A stretch of DNA of 64,000 bases from Dimorphilus gyrociliatus. Lineage: Eukaryota; Annelida; Polychaeta; Dinophilidae. Position numbers and translations under genes: made by a program. The notes under the pieces were generated by a model. The model saw only the letters and a list, made by a program, of their open reading frames with translations. It did not search any database and had not been told where the DNA came from. The stretch spans positions 496,001 through 560,000 of the forward strand of contig CAJFCJ010000022.1 of the NCBI GenBank assembly GCA_904063045.1. The letters are read 5' to 3'. Below, in pieces: positions 24,401 to 38,400 of the stretch; position 1 is the first letter of the stretch, and each line of letters opens with the position of its first letter.

Positions 24401-25947
24401 TTGATGTTTATTTTTTACAAGAGGTCGGAAGAGAAGGGAAAAAACCTTAAAGAGGAAAACCTATTTACTTGATAGAACATTATGGAGTGCTGTATCATTT
24501 TCAGCAAAGTTCAAGAGATCATAGTCGCAGAGAGATCTACACTTTTCAGTTTCCTCTTCTACTTCAGATAACGTTTCCTCGATCACATTAATAAGCTTCT
24601 TAAATTCCTCTTTTTGATATAAATCCAATATTTTATCCCACGACACCTGCAGCAGAAAAAAAATACAGCAAAATCAATCTTACAACTCTAATAATAAAGT
24701 CTAGGTAAACATTATGCTGGTTTACGCAACCTTATTCGATTATGGTTGGAATATCTTAAGGAAACGTAAAAATTCTTGCTAATTCTATTATAAAACGGTT
24801 CTTTCCCCTTCCATCATGGAAGAATGGTAAGAAGGAAAAGAAGAAATATAAGGCAGCATATAGAAACATATACATTAAAAATAAATCTTTACCTCCCTCC
24901 CTCCATCCGCCTTTTTCTACTTAAATCGCGTATGGAAAGATGAAATATAGGCCAAAACAATAAAGAGAAAAATATAATAGGAACGTGTAAATACAAAAAT
25001 AAGGGAAAATTTGAACATGTCACGTTTATTATCTGATTATTTTGGATGAGAAAATACTCTCTATTGGGTTATATATCTTCGGCGTCATACGATAAAAAGT
25101 ATACCAATAAATAAATAAATAACCGCAATATTTATCTCAAAAACATCAATCGCATCAATGTTGATTACACTAGGCCTATTTATATACAATAGACAAAATA
25201 TGCAATGTCTACTAGTCGTTACTAAGTTTAACAGTTATCTATTAAAGAGTGTAGGGCGTAAAGTTTAAATTTAATTAATTATTAATCGATTTGCAGTTGA
25301 TACACTCACCTCGTACGACTTTTCCAAATAATTAACAAACAAACTTTCGTCAAAGCCTTCTAAATCGCCAAATCGTTTAAGTTTATCGTTATTTAATTCT
25401 GGATTGCTTATATACAATGTATAAGCAGCATTTGCGGCAGCTTTTAAGTTACCGATCTAAAAAAAAACAGTCATTAAAGAACAATTTTACGCAATTATAT
25501 CACCTCAAAAGCAGCAGCTAGTAAGTATTCATACGGTTCGAGTAACTTGAAAGCTTTGTCTACTTCATAATTACTGGGCGTCTGTTTTAGACGCTTAGAT
25601 AAACAGCTTCTAATACAATGAGAATTTTCTATTAAATTCAAAATCAATTTGGATTCTTCAGTAGTTATATCTTGGTATGTTCCTCCTTTCTTACATAATT
25701 GAGAACAAGATACTTTAACCCTTCGAACGCTTTCGTATTCGTGTATTGAAGTTGACACGTAGTCGAATAAAGCCGGCCAATCTTTCTCTTCAAAAGCTAC
25801 TTTCGCTTTTAAATAATAATCAATGTAATTCTTATCACTATCTCGAAGCTCGGCTTCCTGTTGATCCCCTCCACAAGCATTAATTAAGCAAACTATAATA
25901 CTTATTATTGTAAATAGTTTAAAAGTTACGCATTGTGCAGCCGCCAT
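18489..25947 (-). CDS. Prolyl 3-hydroxylase (leprecan family) with tandem dioxygenase domains
   Basis: Collagen-modifying enzyme that would 3-hydroxylate prolines in the secretory pathway, using Fe(II), O2 and 2-oxoglutarate. Fifteen minus-strand exons keep phase and give 852 aa: 25947-25504, 25456-25310, 24646-24469, 23730-23605, 22812-22682, 22248-22174, 22001-21840, 21780-21703, 21643-21493, 21396-21342, 21031-20665, 20597-20493, 19588-19435, 19366-19252, 18759-18489. A signal peptide (residues about 1-25) is followed by the TPR-like region with all four CxxxC motifs (CSQLC, CIRSC, CRSLC, CKVDC). Two double-stranded beta-helix domains come next. The first (about 375-600) lacks the HxD iron motif. 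The second (about 625-852) is intact: GDGYPGMESRTSPHT, THLVCREA, HPIHADNC (HxD), YLNGDFEGGKF, distal His in GHYHGV, and KGRRCAVAMWFTLDP with the 2-oxoglutarate Arg. It ends VKAMGP with no KDEL-like ER signal. One exon (21031-20665) spans the end of the first domain and the start of the second, so this is one gene. Confidence 0.93.
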
Positions 25948-26465
25948 ATTTGATTAAAGAAAGAGTTTCGCATTGAAAATCATTAATAATTTCTTAGCAA
26001 ACTAGTCTTTGGCTATTATTAACATATATTTAATGGTTTACCACTAAAAACAATTGAAAATAATCATTGATTCATTATCGTCTGGTATCCTGTCCACAAT
26101 TAGAAATTTTTTTCACGTAAACTGGTAACCAGGTAATATGCTCCACCTCGTGGCGGGAAATAAATAGTTAGAGGACGCAGTTGAAGAGAAACGGCAGTGT
26201 AGCACGGATCTATACATTACATATATATATATATATAGTTATATATATATGTAAATATTTTTTTATTATATATATACTTCTACATTATTCTCAATATATC
26301 TCTTCGTTCTCTCTCTCTCTCTCTCTCTCGCTCACTCACTCATTGAAAGTCAAGAAGCTTAACAAGAAACCTCTATTTTGTTAGATATCTTTTATTTTTT
26401 ATATATATAAAGGAGCATATAATTTTTTGCGGAAAGTTAAATAACGTGGAGAGCAGCATTCGAAG
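25948..26465. promoter_or_regulatory. Divergent promoter region between P3H (-) and ephrin (+)
   Basis: 518 bp separate the two start codons, and both 5' UTRs must lie here. The sequence has GGCGGGAAA at 26152-26160, a match to the E2F consensus, then a TA-rich run (26220-26250) and a CT microsatellite (about 26309-26329) close to the ephrin start. Shared regulation is possible but not shown. Confidence 0.5.
26309..26329. repeat. (CT)n microsatellite in the presumed ephrin 5' region
   Basis: CT dinucleotide run about 140 bp upstream of the ephrin ATG, possibly within the promoter or 5' UTR. Confidence 0.85.
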
Positions 26466-29400
26466 ATGTTATGGACTGAATTATTATCTGCAATGCTCAC
26501 TTTTTTTCTGTATATCGATACCGTTCAAAATCGTCAACTGGATTCGGTTTATTGGAACATGTCAAATCCTATGTGAGTATCTCATTTTCCTTAATTTTTT
26601 TCCGTCTTGAATATGATATGGTCCTGTAACGTTTTATATTTGAAAATGTCAATAAGTGCGAACCTGTAACACATTTTCCTCGCGGCATTAATATATTCCG
26701 TTTTAGGCTAAGACCATAGTGTAATTTGGTTAATTAGTCGCAAGACGTCGTCTTGGCCGAGACTTAGTTTTAATCGTTTGTCATGTCACGGTCGTCTTAC
26801 TTGTATTTTTCTTCCCCTTTCTATTGCTTCTTCTTCTTCTCGTAGTTCTTTCTCTATTTTTGGTTGACTAAACTCAAAGAGTAAAAACAAAGTAGAAAAG
26901 AAGAGAAGAAGAAAAAAAGGCTAAGATGTTTGCCGACTCGTTTGTCATATCGCTATGTCTTTGTTCACGCCTTGTGGTTGTTTTCTTTATTTAAAAAAAA
27001 GGTTACTTTGTATTAATTACACTGCTAGGTTTTCCATAGCTCGGACAAACAATAACTAGGATAAAAAAGTAAACATGGTTTTTATTCCTTTAAATACGTA
27101 AACATAAGGGAAAAACAGAATTATTTTTATAGTCTTGCAATTTTACTTCAAAAATTTGATTAAGACTGGAATAGCTAATTAGTTCAACTGACGGTTTAAT
27201 GACTGCTGTGGGTAGAAGAGTACATTTTCATCTGTTTAAGTGTTATTTTTTTCTCTCTATCCTTCTTTCTGCGTCCGTCTGTCTGACTGACCGTCTGTCT
27301 CTCTTACTGTCGCCTTGTATTCTTACTCTACACTTTGAATTGTGGGCGAGTCCAGAGGATTTCCTATTAGATTCAACATACGTATACATTTGTACATCAA
27401 CAGATATGTTATCTAATCAAACCATAACCACTTAATTAACTGTCATCTTTTATGGAAGATAAGAAAATTTGCGTATAACGATTGATAATGAGTCTGCTTA
27501 ACATCGTCATTCGCTCTTACAATAGTCGTTTGTCGTTTATCAACTCTTATCTCCTATTCTTAACAAAACAAAAGTCAGAAGAAGTTAAGACATGTTCCGG
27601 AAATTGTGGGCGTTTTCTTCTCTAAACGTTCCGTTTTTATTTAGATATAAAATGTGCAGGTAAAAAACTTTTTAAGAAAATATTTTTCAAACAACAAAGA
27701 GAATAAGATCGTAAAAAATCCTTAATGACACCGATAGCCTTTGTACTCATGCGAAAATTTACAAGTTGGAGCATAAAAGAAGCTTTTGTTGAAAGGGGCC
27801 GCTTAAACCGTTCTTTTAGGGGGGAGGGGAGGGGGTGAATAAAAGAGAGGGAGGGAGGGAGGAAGAATGAGCATAGAGGGGGGAGGGGGTTTCGAATTGA
27901 GAACATATACTGTATAAACTCAACTTTACAACTAGATCCTCCTTCTTACGTTTAGCTAATGGCGTTGAATTAAGTAATGAGAAATAAAATGTAAAGGGAA
28001 AAAAAACGTTAAAATTACTTCATCCCTTAGGGTATGATCTTGTTTTTTAAGATGAAGGGTAATTACCTAGTTTTTTCCCTGCTTAGTCAATTGGAATACT
28101 GAAATACTGTATGCAGTAGTATTTATTATGTTTAATTAGCTGGAATGACTGATATATAATGGGTCATTGTCTGTTTGACTGACATGGAGGAATATCCGAT
28201 TCTTGGTCCCAAAAGGATTGCCCATGCGGGCTTCATTGGCGAAACTCTTTGTTAAATTCGTATTAGTTTGGAAAGATTTCCTTTAATCTAGTCAACTTAC
28301 GAACTGATACAATGAAACGAGCTGAAAGAATGAAAGAATCTTATGAATAAAGGGATAGGGAAAAAAGTTACAGACTAGCTTTCTATATAAACATTAAAGA
28401 GTATGATAAATTACTTGCAGAAGAATCTGGATATTATCAGTTAAACAATTATCAGGTAATTTCATATTCCACCTTTGAAAGCCCAAAGGTGTTCGCCTGT
28501 CAAGGTCCTTTTGATAAAAGCTTACTGATTTAAAAACCTCTTTCCAGCTTCAAAAGGGATATAAGGCACATGCGTCCCAAAGGATTCGTTGAGCTGTTAG
28601 GTCTTTTAAGATATTCTATATATTCTACTGCATTTTGTATACTGAACGTGCTTCGTATAGCCTTTACATGACTAGATTAGCCGTTCAATACCTTGTTATG
28701 TAGCCGACACTCGTCGATTTGTCAATAATAATGCAACCTATCAGCATGGATTAGAACCCCTCCCATTATGTCATGCAATACTGTCCCTTGTGGGATTCAG
28801 TGTGAGTATCAATTGTTGAGTCCTACTCCATGCCTTTGTTAGGAAAAGGAAAGATGCGCTTGACGTTTAGAGGATCTCAACAAGGGGCGTAGTTTCTGCA
28901 CTTTCAATTAGTCCGTCAACATGTGTTGCGGGACGAAGATGAATCGCTAAAGATTTCGTTTATCTATCATTTAACATAAAGCAAACGGGCCATACTTTGC
29001 CTTTCCTTATACCGATTTGTTTACATTCAAACTCTGGCTAGTGTCATCCGCTTAAAACAATACAAAAAGAGTCCTTTTCTCTACCCCCCGCCTTTCTCTT
29101 TCATTGCCCCCCTCCTCTCTGTCCTACCTCACTTCGCATACCTGGATACGCGCCTGACGTCATTGTAACGACGCTAAGCGTTTTTCTGGCGTCTGTTCGT
29201 TAGGCAAGGATTTTTGCTTCTATCTAGGCCATCTAAAAAAGTACTCGACATGCATAGAGTTTGCTATAACGAAATCAACCAGCAAATTGACCGCTATTAT
29301 CTAGTTTGTACATTGATTATATTCGATATATGTAAATTAACATGTTTACAAAAAAGCGATGCGGAAAACTGGCTGCTTTGTAATTAGGAAAATTGAAGAG

Positions 29401-32400
29401 CTTTCTTTGAGATAAGCAGACCGTCGCTTGTATATGGAAAGCATTCGTGAAATTTTTCATTATATTTTCTCCCCTACTGCTCTAAACGCCTCTTCTACCG
29501 ACAGCTAATTAGCAATCTTTATTATCACCATTTTCATTCACTCCTTTTATCTGCCTCAACGTCTATGATGAAGACTTTAAATTAATTACATCTTATAAGC
29601 GTTACTGATTATACAATAATACTACACAATACCAGAGCAGACACTCCAAGCACATCCTCTAGACATCTGTTCAAGCGAAAAAAGGATTTTTACCAGCACT
29701 TTCCTTTGATGGCACTGATTATGTTTGAATTTTTTTCCTCCTCCTTTATTTTCTTTTGCATTAGTCGGAAAATCTGTTCTAATCGAATTTTTATTTTTTT
29801 CTTCTCTCTCTCTCTCGCACTCTGTCTCTCTCTCACTCCCTCTTAATACCTATCCACGTGTCTCTTCAGAACAATCTTTCAAGTGTAAACGTTCCTTCGA
29901 GGAGGAGTCTCTGAGCTCCGACTTAAATCCCTAAAGTGCACAATAATGTCCCTACTAGGATTTTGGTAAGCAACTATAATATTGCCCGAATCAGGTGTCC
30001 TGCTACTAACAGGATTCCTTACATCTTCTTTTGCTTCTTACCTTACTTTTACTTACTCAATTTTCATTTCTTTCATTTGCCAAGCTTGAACAAGCGGCGT
30101 GAGAAAATCACGTGATAAAGGGCACAATATCATGACGGTTCAAAGTAACCTGTTGTTTTCTTTATTTGGTTGGAATTTTTGAGGAAATGGGCCAACTTTG
30201 CTTGTGTAAACCGATTAGAAAGATGAAATATTTAAGGCGTTTGTAATGAATTTCTTTTGCCTTTGTTTAACCTTTATGAATGTTTTTCCAAATCACAATG
30301 GGGCATGCTAAGACACTTCAGAAAGCCGCTTCCGGGCGTCTGTTCATCTAGAAAAGCATTTTCCATCCCTATCTATCCCATCAGCAAACGCTCGGAATCG
30401 TGTTTATCACGGATTTTCATCAACCTCCGAATGAACTCTGCCCGACCGTGATGCGTCGAGCCGGAGGCGTCTAAGGGCTAATTAAAAGCATCGAACGGAA
30501 CCATTATCGATTCGAAAGCTATGTTCTAAATAATCTGACCAATTAATGATTGCGCAAGCAGGTGTGGCTTTGTTTACGGTTATGAGAAAAGAGACACGTG
30601 TTTGACATGAGAAAAGTATGCGATAGCCCAATATCGTGCAATGATTTTAATATTAAGCTCTCTTTCTCTCTTCCATTATAAAACATCCTATAAAGAGAAA
30701 CAATGGCCAAGTGGAAATTTATTTGCTTTGTTTCAACTCTGCCAGTGAACCATTCGACTCGAGTGCGGACCTAATCGCTCGATAAAAACGTCAGCCATCT
30801 GTGCGACGCTTAAAAAACCGCCTTTCTCCACCTACTCGTAAAAGCGGCCCGGTAAGGGCCACATCACGTGGTGCGGATTGAAATCGGATTAAAACCCCGA
30901 ATCGATATGTTTTATATGCTATGCGTCGTTTTGTATAGTTCTTTGTTTCAGCTGATGCGTTTAATTTCGTCTAAGTGGCTTTATTAGACGCCCAGAAAAT
31001 ATAGGGTTACATTAAATATGTGTGTAATTTGATACGGTCCGTCGAAATTGATTTCGTACGAATCGTTATGCAAGGCGTTCGTATAAAAAATTGTATTTTT
31101 AACTCTTTTAAGTTTCAACACATTTGCGAAAGTAGCATTTTTTTTCTCTTCAACTTCTGTCAGTTAGTCTCTGTCTGCTGTTCTATATTTACCGTGTTTG
31201 TATCAGTTTTTCCTCCTTTCTCCACCTCCCCTACTGTTCTTGGGTCAAAAAAGAAAAGAAAATTATCTGGTAGCGTCCGATATTCTTTAGGGTCGCAATC
31301 TTTCCCCTAGTCGTTTATTCAACGATAAAATTGCACCTTTATTTTGTTCTAAGTCAGGGCTGATTAATTTTCATGAATATTAATGAGAATGATCTATGAA
31401 GATCGGATTTGTAGTCTTTCGTTGTATTCGACCTTTTACTATTTCTATTGAACGATAAAATCTGTGTAAATTGGTAATTCTACAAAAATTTTTTCCTATT
31501 AAAGCCGTTTAGATAATAGGGTAGACACATAAAAAAAGAGCTTGACTTTATCTACCATGCTGACAGTATGGTAGGAGAATAAATGTATGGAGTGGGTAGG
31601 CAGCGCATAGACATAGGTTTCCTTCAGGGCTGTCTATTATGCAAGTATTGCGTTATGTACAATATTATATATATATATATATATTATTAGTTAGATAAAA
31701 AGAGTTTTGAATAATTCTCCTTTGTACTTTTTGTTTTTATTGCATAACGCATCGATAGTTCATTAGTTATTAAAATATTTTCTAGCTTATGCTTATCCAG
31801 TATAAACAAAGCTGTATATTGTAGAACATGTTCGCTAGAACACTATTGTTTAGGTTACTTCATTTCCAATATCGACGTTTACCAATACAAATATCGTAAG
31901 TGTAAACAAAAGCGTTAGTTTTCATAAATCAATGACAAGTATGTTTAATTCATTATAACTCGCTTATTACTTCCAATAAATGAATATATTTCTATTAACT
32001 TATAAGATTTTCTCTTAATGCGTTTCCTTCCTTCTCTCTTTCTATGAGTTTCTAATTAATTAGATTGATAAGACTTCTGGTTGCCAATCCTAAGGTTTTG
32101 ATTGTCAATATAACAGTTCTACCTGAGAAGGTGAGAGGAAAGAGACTTGCAGGGAGGGAGGAGTAGCAAAGAGAAAAGTATAGGGAAGAATGAACAAGCA
32201 TTGAATTTATTGTAATGATGCCAAGTAACTAGATGTTTAAACAACTTGACATTTTGTGTGTTTTTAAAGAGAAACTCTTCCCCCTACTGATATAATTATA
32301 GGCGACGAATGGTCAATTTTTAGCGCCTTTCCCTCAAACATGCCAAAAATTCGTATGACTCGTAGACGTTGGCGAAATATTTAATAAAGGAGATCGCATT

Positions 32401-35400
32401 CAGAATACAGATGTTTATACAAGGCTAGTTAATCTATTAAGAACGAAACGCCGTATCGTTTTTCACTATTGACCTTCTATTTACAGTCGATATTTGCCCA
32501 TGAGCTTCTCGAGTACGTCGGCCCACCCCAACTTCCGGTTTAGAAATTTACTCCATACATTCATCTAGTTTAATTAACTAGGCAATAAAAACGCCTGTCA
32601 CGAAAATAATTAGTAGGAACATCTCTTTTATATAGACTCATAACCGTTGTTCACTACGATCGTTTCATCCATCGAAAATGAAATTAGTCACGTGATAAAA
32701 ACCGGAAAGCTATACCCAAAAAACTTTAGTTGTCTAGATAATCAGTAATAAATCCATTCGAGTGCATGTATTTGTTTAATTTGAGTGATTTTTTATGATA
32801 TAGGTGAATTTTAAGCCAATGCTGACCTTTTAATAAACTTATTTTGCACCGAATGGCCAGAATTCGGCCCCATTACACTTTTTAAGTTATTCGTTTTATG
32901 CGATGCTTAGTTTAATAGACTGTAAAAAGGAGGAATGTTTATGAATATGAACAAGCGTATATATTAACTTTGCCACCTGTCGGTAGAGTCTTTTTACACC
33001 TTTGTTTTAATTATGCAAAACGATACAATACGTATCTTGGGTTAGTTATTCTACTATATTTTTCCCTTTAGCAGTTGTTTGTTTAACCCTTGCCGTTTTT
33101 TTTTCATGTTTGTAATAGGCTATTTAAAAAGGCTAGGCTTATCTTTTATCTGTTTTTCTATCCATCCGGCTCTAGTGTGTAAGGTGTTTGTTAGTCATTT
33201 TTCGTTTTCAACTTTTCGAACTCTCCATTTCCCTTGGGTCGAATGAAATTTTAAACATTGTTATATAATTAACAAAGACAATTATATTACATTCTAATCT
33301 GTGTGAGATCTAATGAATAAATAAGGTAGGTAGAGTTGAAAAGATGGGGGGGAAAAAGAAAGAAAACTAACTAGAAAAGTTACGAATTAACTCGAACATT
33401 TGACCTAGATAATGGTGGATTATCGCCTTAAGCCCCTTGACACGCGCCCTAACAGAAATAGTCAATAACTCGAAGCGGTAAAAAAACTCTCGAATTTCTC
33501 CTAATTAAAAATATAACACTGGAGGGCGAACTGCCAAAATCTGTTTTCCCTACCACTCGTCCATGTTGAATAAACTGAGAAAGAATGTTTGGGAAGAGTG
33601 TATGCTCAACACTCATTCTTATTTCATCTAGACGAAATCAAAAAAAAGGGGGAAGAAGGGAAAAAAACAGCTCGCTTGACTCTTTGAATAGGGTCCCTTT
33701 TTTAATTCAGACGTTTTTAAGTTATTACGTAATTGGGTGGAAGATTAAAGGCTAGTTTATGACTGTACGCCTTGTTGACTTTCGCCCTCTGTTTGTTTGT
33801 GCTGTTTACGACCGGGCGGCAGGCTTAAGAACTTTTATAGAGGCCTTTGATTGTGAAATCTAGCAGGCGTTTAGAACCTACATCTCGATTCCATTTTATT
33901 GCATTTTGATGTCTTTGTTTATAACTGACCAATTACCCTTTATGGCCATTGAAAAAAACGACTGGAGAACGTCAACAACTTTCCTCCTTTGGTTCGTTAT
34001 TTTAGCAACACAATAAATTATTCCAAGAGTAGAAGGCTGAAAAAGAAGAAAGAACTAGAATGACTATTCGATTATTAAGGAGTCTTATATTTTGTTTTTC
34101 TTTTAAAAGGCTGGTCAATACGTTAAGGTGATAATTTAACTCATGCGGTTTCAATTAGGCCAAGTACGCGAAAAACGGCGGCGAATTGCTGCTACAGAAA
34201 ATTTCTTATAAGCTTCTTTCAAATGGCCACCAAGAAAAATAATATTTAGCCTTAGAAAAACACAAAATGAATAGTTGTGGCGGCATTGTAGTAAATAATT
34301 ACAAAGGAGGAGAGAAAATGCTCTTTTAAAAAGAACTTAAAAAAATTGCCATGCATGCTTAAGCCCCCTCTCTTCTAAGTATGTACATATTTCGTAAAAT
34401 AATAATATAAAGGCCTATTATTCAAGCGTTATTTTACACATTCGTTGACACTGAAGAGATATTAATGGCAAAATTGGACCAGCTCAAATAGCCTACGGCA
34501 CAATCCTTTTTCTTATAGTCTTATAATCTGTTGTCTTCGTAATATTTCCATATGATTTTTAATTGGGTGGAAAGTCGACTCAATCGCAAAGATTCTTATC
34601 ATAATAAACATCATCTGCTTACTTTCAAAACCGTCGGACGAACAGAGATAAAATGAGGAGAGGAGGGGGTAGTTAGATGGAGTTAAACTATAAAAGGAGC
34701 CGAACCGGAACACTGCGTTTTTCTTATCCATTAACTCTGCGTTTTTATAAAGAAGGCGGCCAGATAAGAAACCAAACACTGGGTATTTCCTGCATAATGT
34801 ATACATAAGTATGTATAAAACATTAAGACCAGACCCTAGTAAGTTACGTCACACCTGTAGGCTACTCTTTCTCATACCATGCGTGTTTTTTGAAAAAACC
34901 TTAAATCGTTCCATCCAGATGGCCCCCCGACAACGATAGGAGCGTTATCAGTGCCCTTCTTTGTTTCTTGGCACGTTCGCAATTGTTTTTCTTATAAAAG
35001 ACATATTTTGTACAGTAAAGTTTTGTAGTAAATATTCGGCACACGTCTCTCCTTCACTGAATATAGACAAAGGCGAATTTGGTGAGAAAAATGGCCATCG
35101 GCAAAGTCTGGAAAATGCCGTAAGAAAATTCGTTTATTATATAAATCTGATTTCTTTGCTCGGTATTGCGTAATTGGATTGTTAAAAGAGGGGGGCGTCT
35201 AGCGCGTGGCGCGGCCGAGATAAAGGAATGACCCTTCAATTCAACAGGTGACGATCGTGTTTGGCTCAGTCCAGGTGTGCCCGATTATTGACGAGAGGCA
35301 GTTCTACTCTGGGTTCTATATGCTTTGTATACTTTATACCTTTCCCAATGTTAGTTCCTTTCAATCCCGGTACTCCTCTATGTTGAAAGAATCTCGTTAA

Positions 35401-38400
35401 CAAGACTACGCCAATCGATATTGCACGTAGTTGATTAAGCAGAGTATCCCGATGAATTCTTACCTAATCATTCTAACAAAGAAGTTGTAAAATTTAGTCA
35501 GGGCCTCAACAGTGACCGTGATCATGACCTATTGAACCGTGTTCATGTGCATCAAATAAAAAAGTAAATTGTACGAATGCGCTAATGTTTGGATATGCGT
35601 TGAATATCCATCTAGCACTGGTTCTTTTTTGTATTGCTAAGAAGGAAAGGAGTCGTTGTTTAATTTAGAGATACTGTTAGTTCCCTTTTTTCCTTTTCGG
35701 AAGAGGGGATGGACGTAATTTGTAATATCAATTTACACAATTTCTTGCCTTAATGCGAACAAATGCAAGAAGGCTAAAGTTTCTTTAGAAGTCAATGTCC
35801 ATCAAGATTTCTAAACACCCCTGACGTGACTTAATTTTCAAGTGGATAAAGACTGTCTATCGCATTGCGCTACGTAGAAAAAATAAAACTACTGTTTATC
35901 TGGGATTTTTTTTTGCAGTTGAACTATCCACCCTTAGAGAATTACGCTATAAGGAGAAATCTGTAAATACAATTTGTATATATATAGATACATACAGTAT
36001 ATATATATATATATATAATAGATTCTTAATTAAGAGGTTATTCGGTACATTTTCTTTAATGATTTAGGCTTTTGTAATCGTTGATGTAAAATTATATGTC
36101 TTCAAACAAAGTCAAAGTGATAATTGACAGTTGGAAAGCGTCGAGTCAAGTTATGCCCTCTTTCCTGTATAATTTTCAATGTAATTAAAGGAAAAATTGA
36201 ATTTGGTCAACTCTCCTGAGATTAAAAGTAGACCGACACCTGTCCTCCCAACAACCCTCAATCACTATTGGTTCTCTTTCTCTCCTTCTCCTGCTCTCTC
36301 TTTAACGTAAAATCGTTGATTCGCAACCCTGACCCAATATTCAATTATGATCGCGACCCAGCTGACCCTTGTCTAAATCCACCATACGGCTATGCGTCCT
36401 TGGGGCGTCGATGAACCGTAATACTGTTGACTCTTCCATTCATAGATTTTTGGATTAAAAAGCTAAGCATTTCGATATGGATGGAAACTGGAAGATATTT
36501 TTATTATCACGCTGACCCTGCCTGACCCAGATATAAATCCTCGCCAAACTATATTAGTTACTAGCCCGCAGCTCTTTCTCTGAGAGTAGAAAAGTCGAGG
36601 GCTTCGAAAAGAGAAGAGAGAGAGGGTTAAGAAAGTCAATTGATAGGCTTTATCCTGGGGAAAATATGTAAGAGTACGCGTAAAGAAGCACTGTATATAG
36701 ATATGCATCTTCTCTGCTTTAGAAATATAAAATGTTAATAAGGGAAATTATCACAAGAATTGCAGATGGCAAAGTGCGTAAGCAGGTGTTTATTGGTTAG
36801 ATGGACAGGGAGAAAAAGAGAAAGAGGGAAGGGGGAGGAGGGGTGAAAGGAGGAGGATGAGGAGGAAGAAGAGGAGCGGGACACAGAAAGAGCGAGAGAA
36901 AGAGCGAAAGAAAGACAAAAAAATGAGTTAATGACTTGGAATGTATATGGTAAATGTCGCAGTGTGTGCTAAAAGTTTTTTTTATGATGAAACAAGCTGA
37001 TTTATGGTTTCTGAGTATAATAGTTTTGACATTTTAATAGTTGTATCGCTTACTCAAGGCTTTTTGTTCAGCGTATAAAGGTGTTAAAAAAAACGGTTGT
37101 TAAGCTAAAATGTACGAGCTAATGTGACAACCCTGACTAGTTTTTAATAGTTGAATTACTAAGATCCTTTTGACCCTGCCTAAATCCGTAGTAAGGCTAC
37201 GTGCATCCTGCGGGCGTCGCCCAACCGTAATATAGTTGACGCCGTTAACGAGCAGTCTCCCTTTGTGGCTATACTTCCTCTCGTGGTGCTTTCGTTTGTG
37301 TTCTTTTTTTTTTCTCACCAGTATTACATTGTGTAGAGTACGTATACTTGACGGTATGTGACGTATGTCGAACAGTAGAGAGCCTTTAATCAATTTTTCC
37401 CTTTTATCTATCGAATAACCGGATTCTTATCTTACTTATCATTATCAATCGACGGTAAACCGATCTTGCATTGTGGCGATTGTCGGCAACTGTTTCTGCA
37501 CGACTAGAACGTGATCTAATTGGCGTCTTAGAAATGGTTGAATGAACAACGCCGAGTTGGGCTTGTGTGAAATTCCTTTTGTTACAGGCATTCGACGCCT
37601 TGTTGAATTTTTATTCGGATGTAAAAACTTCAAAAAAGCCGCCTTTATGTCGTGTTCCGAACGATTTAATCCCTGAACAGATGTCACTGTTGGGGTGTGT
37701 TTGCTTCTATCTTTATTAATAATCTCTAGGGTAGTATGATTGCTACACGGATGAAAGAATACCGATATTTAGGGATTTGTTAGTGGTAATTAATTTTAGA
37801 TTTGTTGTCTTGCGCTCGTTGACCTTAATTGGGTCCATTCGCTGCCCAAATATGGAAGGGAAGGAATGAAAAAAAGGGAAAACAGAGGCGGAAATTAGAA
37901 GTTGTAAAGCTTTACAAAAAAAATAAATAATCCAACATTTCTCGTACGAAAATTGATATCTAAAAAAATTACCAATTAATCTAATTCCGCCCAATTTTTA
38001 AAGTGGGAAGGAAACCTAGTACAGGAAATAGACACCCAATCGTTCATGCGCTCAAATTACCATCTGAAAAAATGGCGGAACAAAAGAAAGGCGTGACGTC
38101 ACGCGACAAATTTCGTCTAGAAAATAATCGAATGCCCGCTAACCATATGCCGCCTCGCCCTTTTTTTATACTTTATTTAATAAACATATATATTTTATAT
38201 AAGTTGCGTATAAAATATTAAGAAAAAGAAGGGAATAGGCTGAGATGGAAGTGTACAAAAGAGACAGAGAGAGAGAAGGCAAATCATTCTCAATATTTCT
38301 CATCCTAGATTTATTTATACCTTTTACATTCCAAAGAGACCTTTTTGCCAGATTTTTCCTTTTTTATCATTATCAAAAAGTTATCTAATTTCACCCTGAC

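Noticed and set aside
37445-37687. 80-codon minus-strand frame next to the duplicated intron element
   Set aside because: No recognisable domain and no splice structure; probably chance in a less AT-rich patch.
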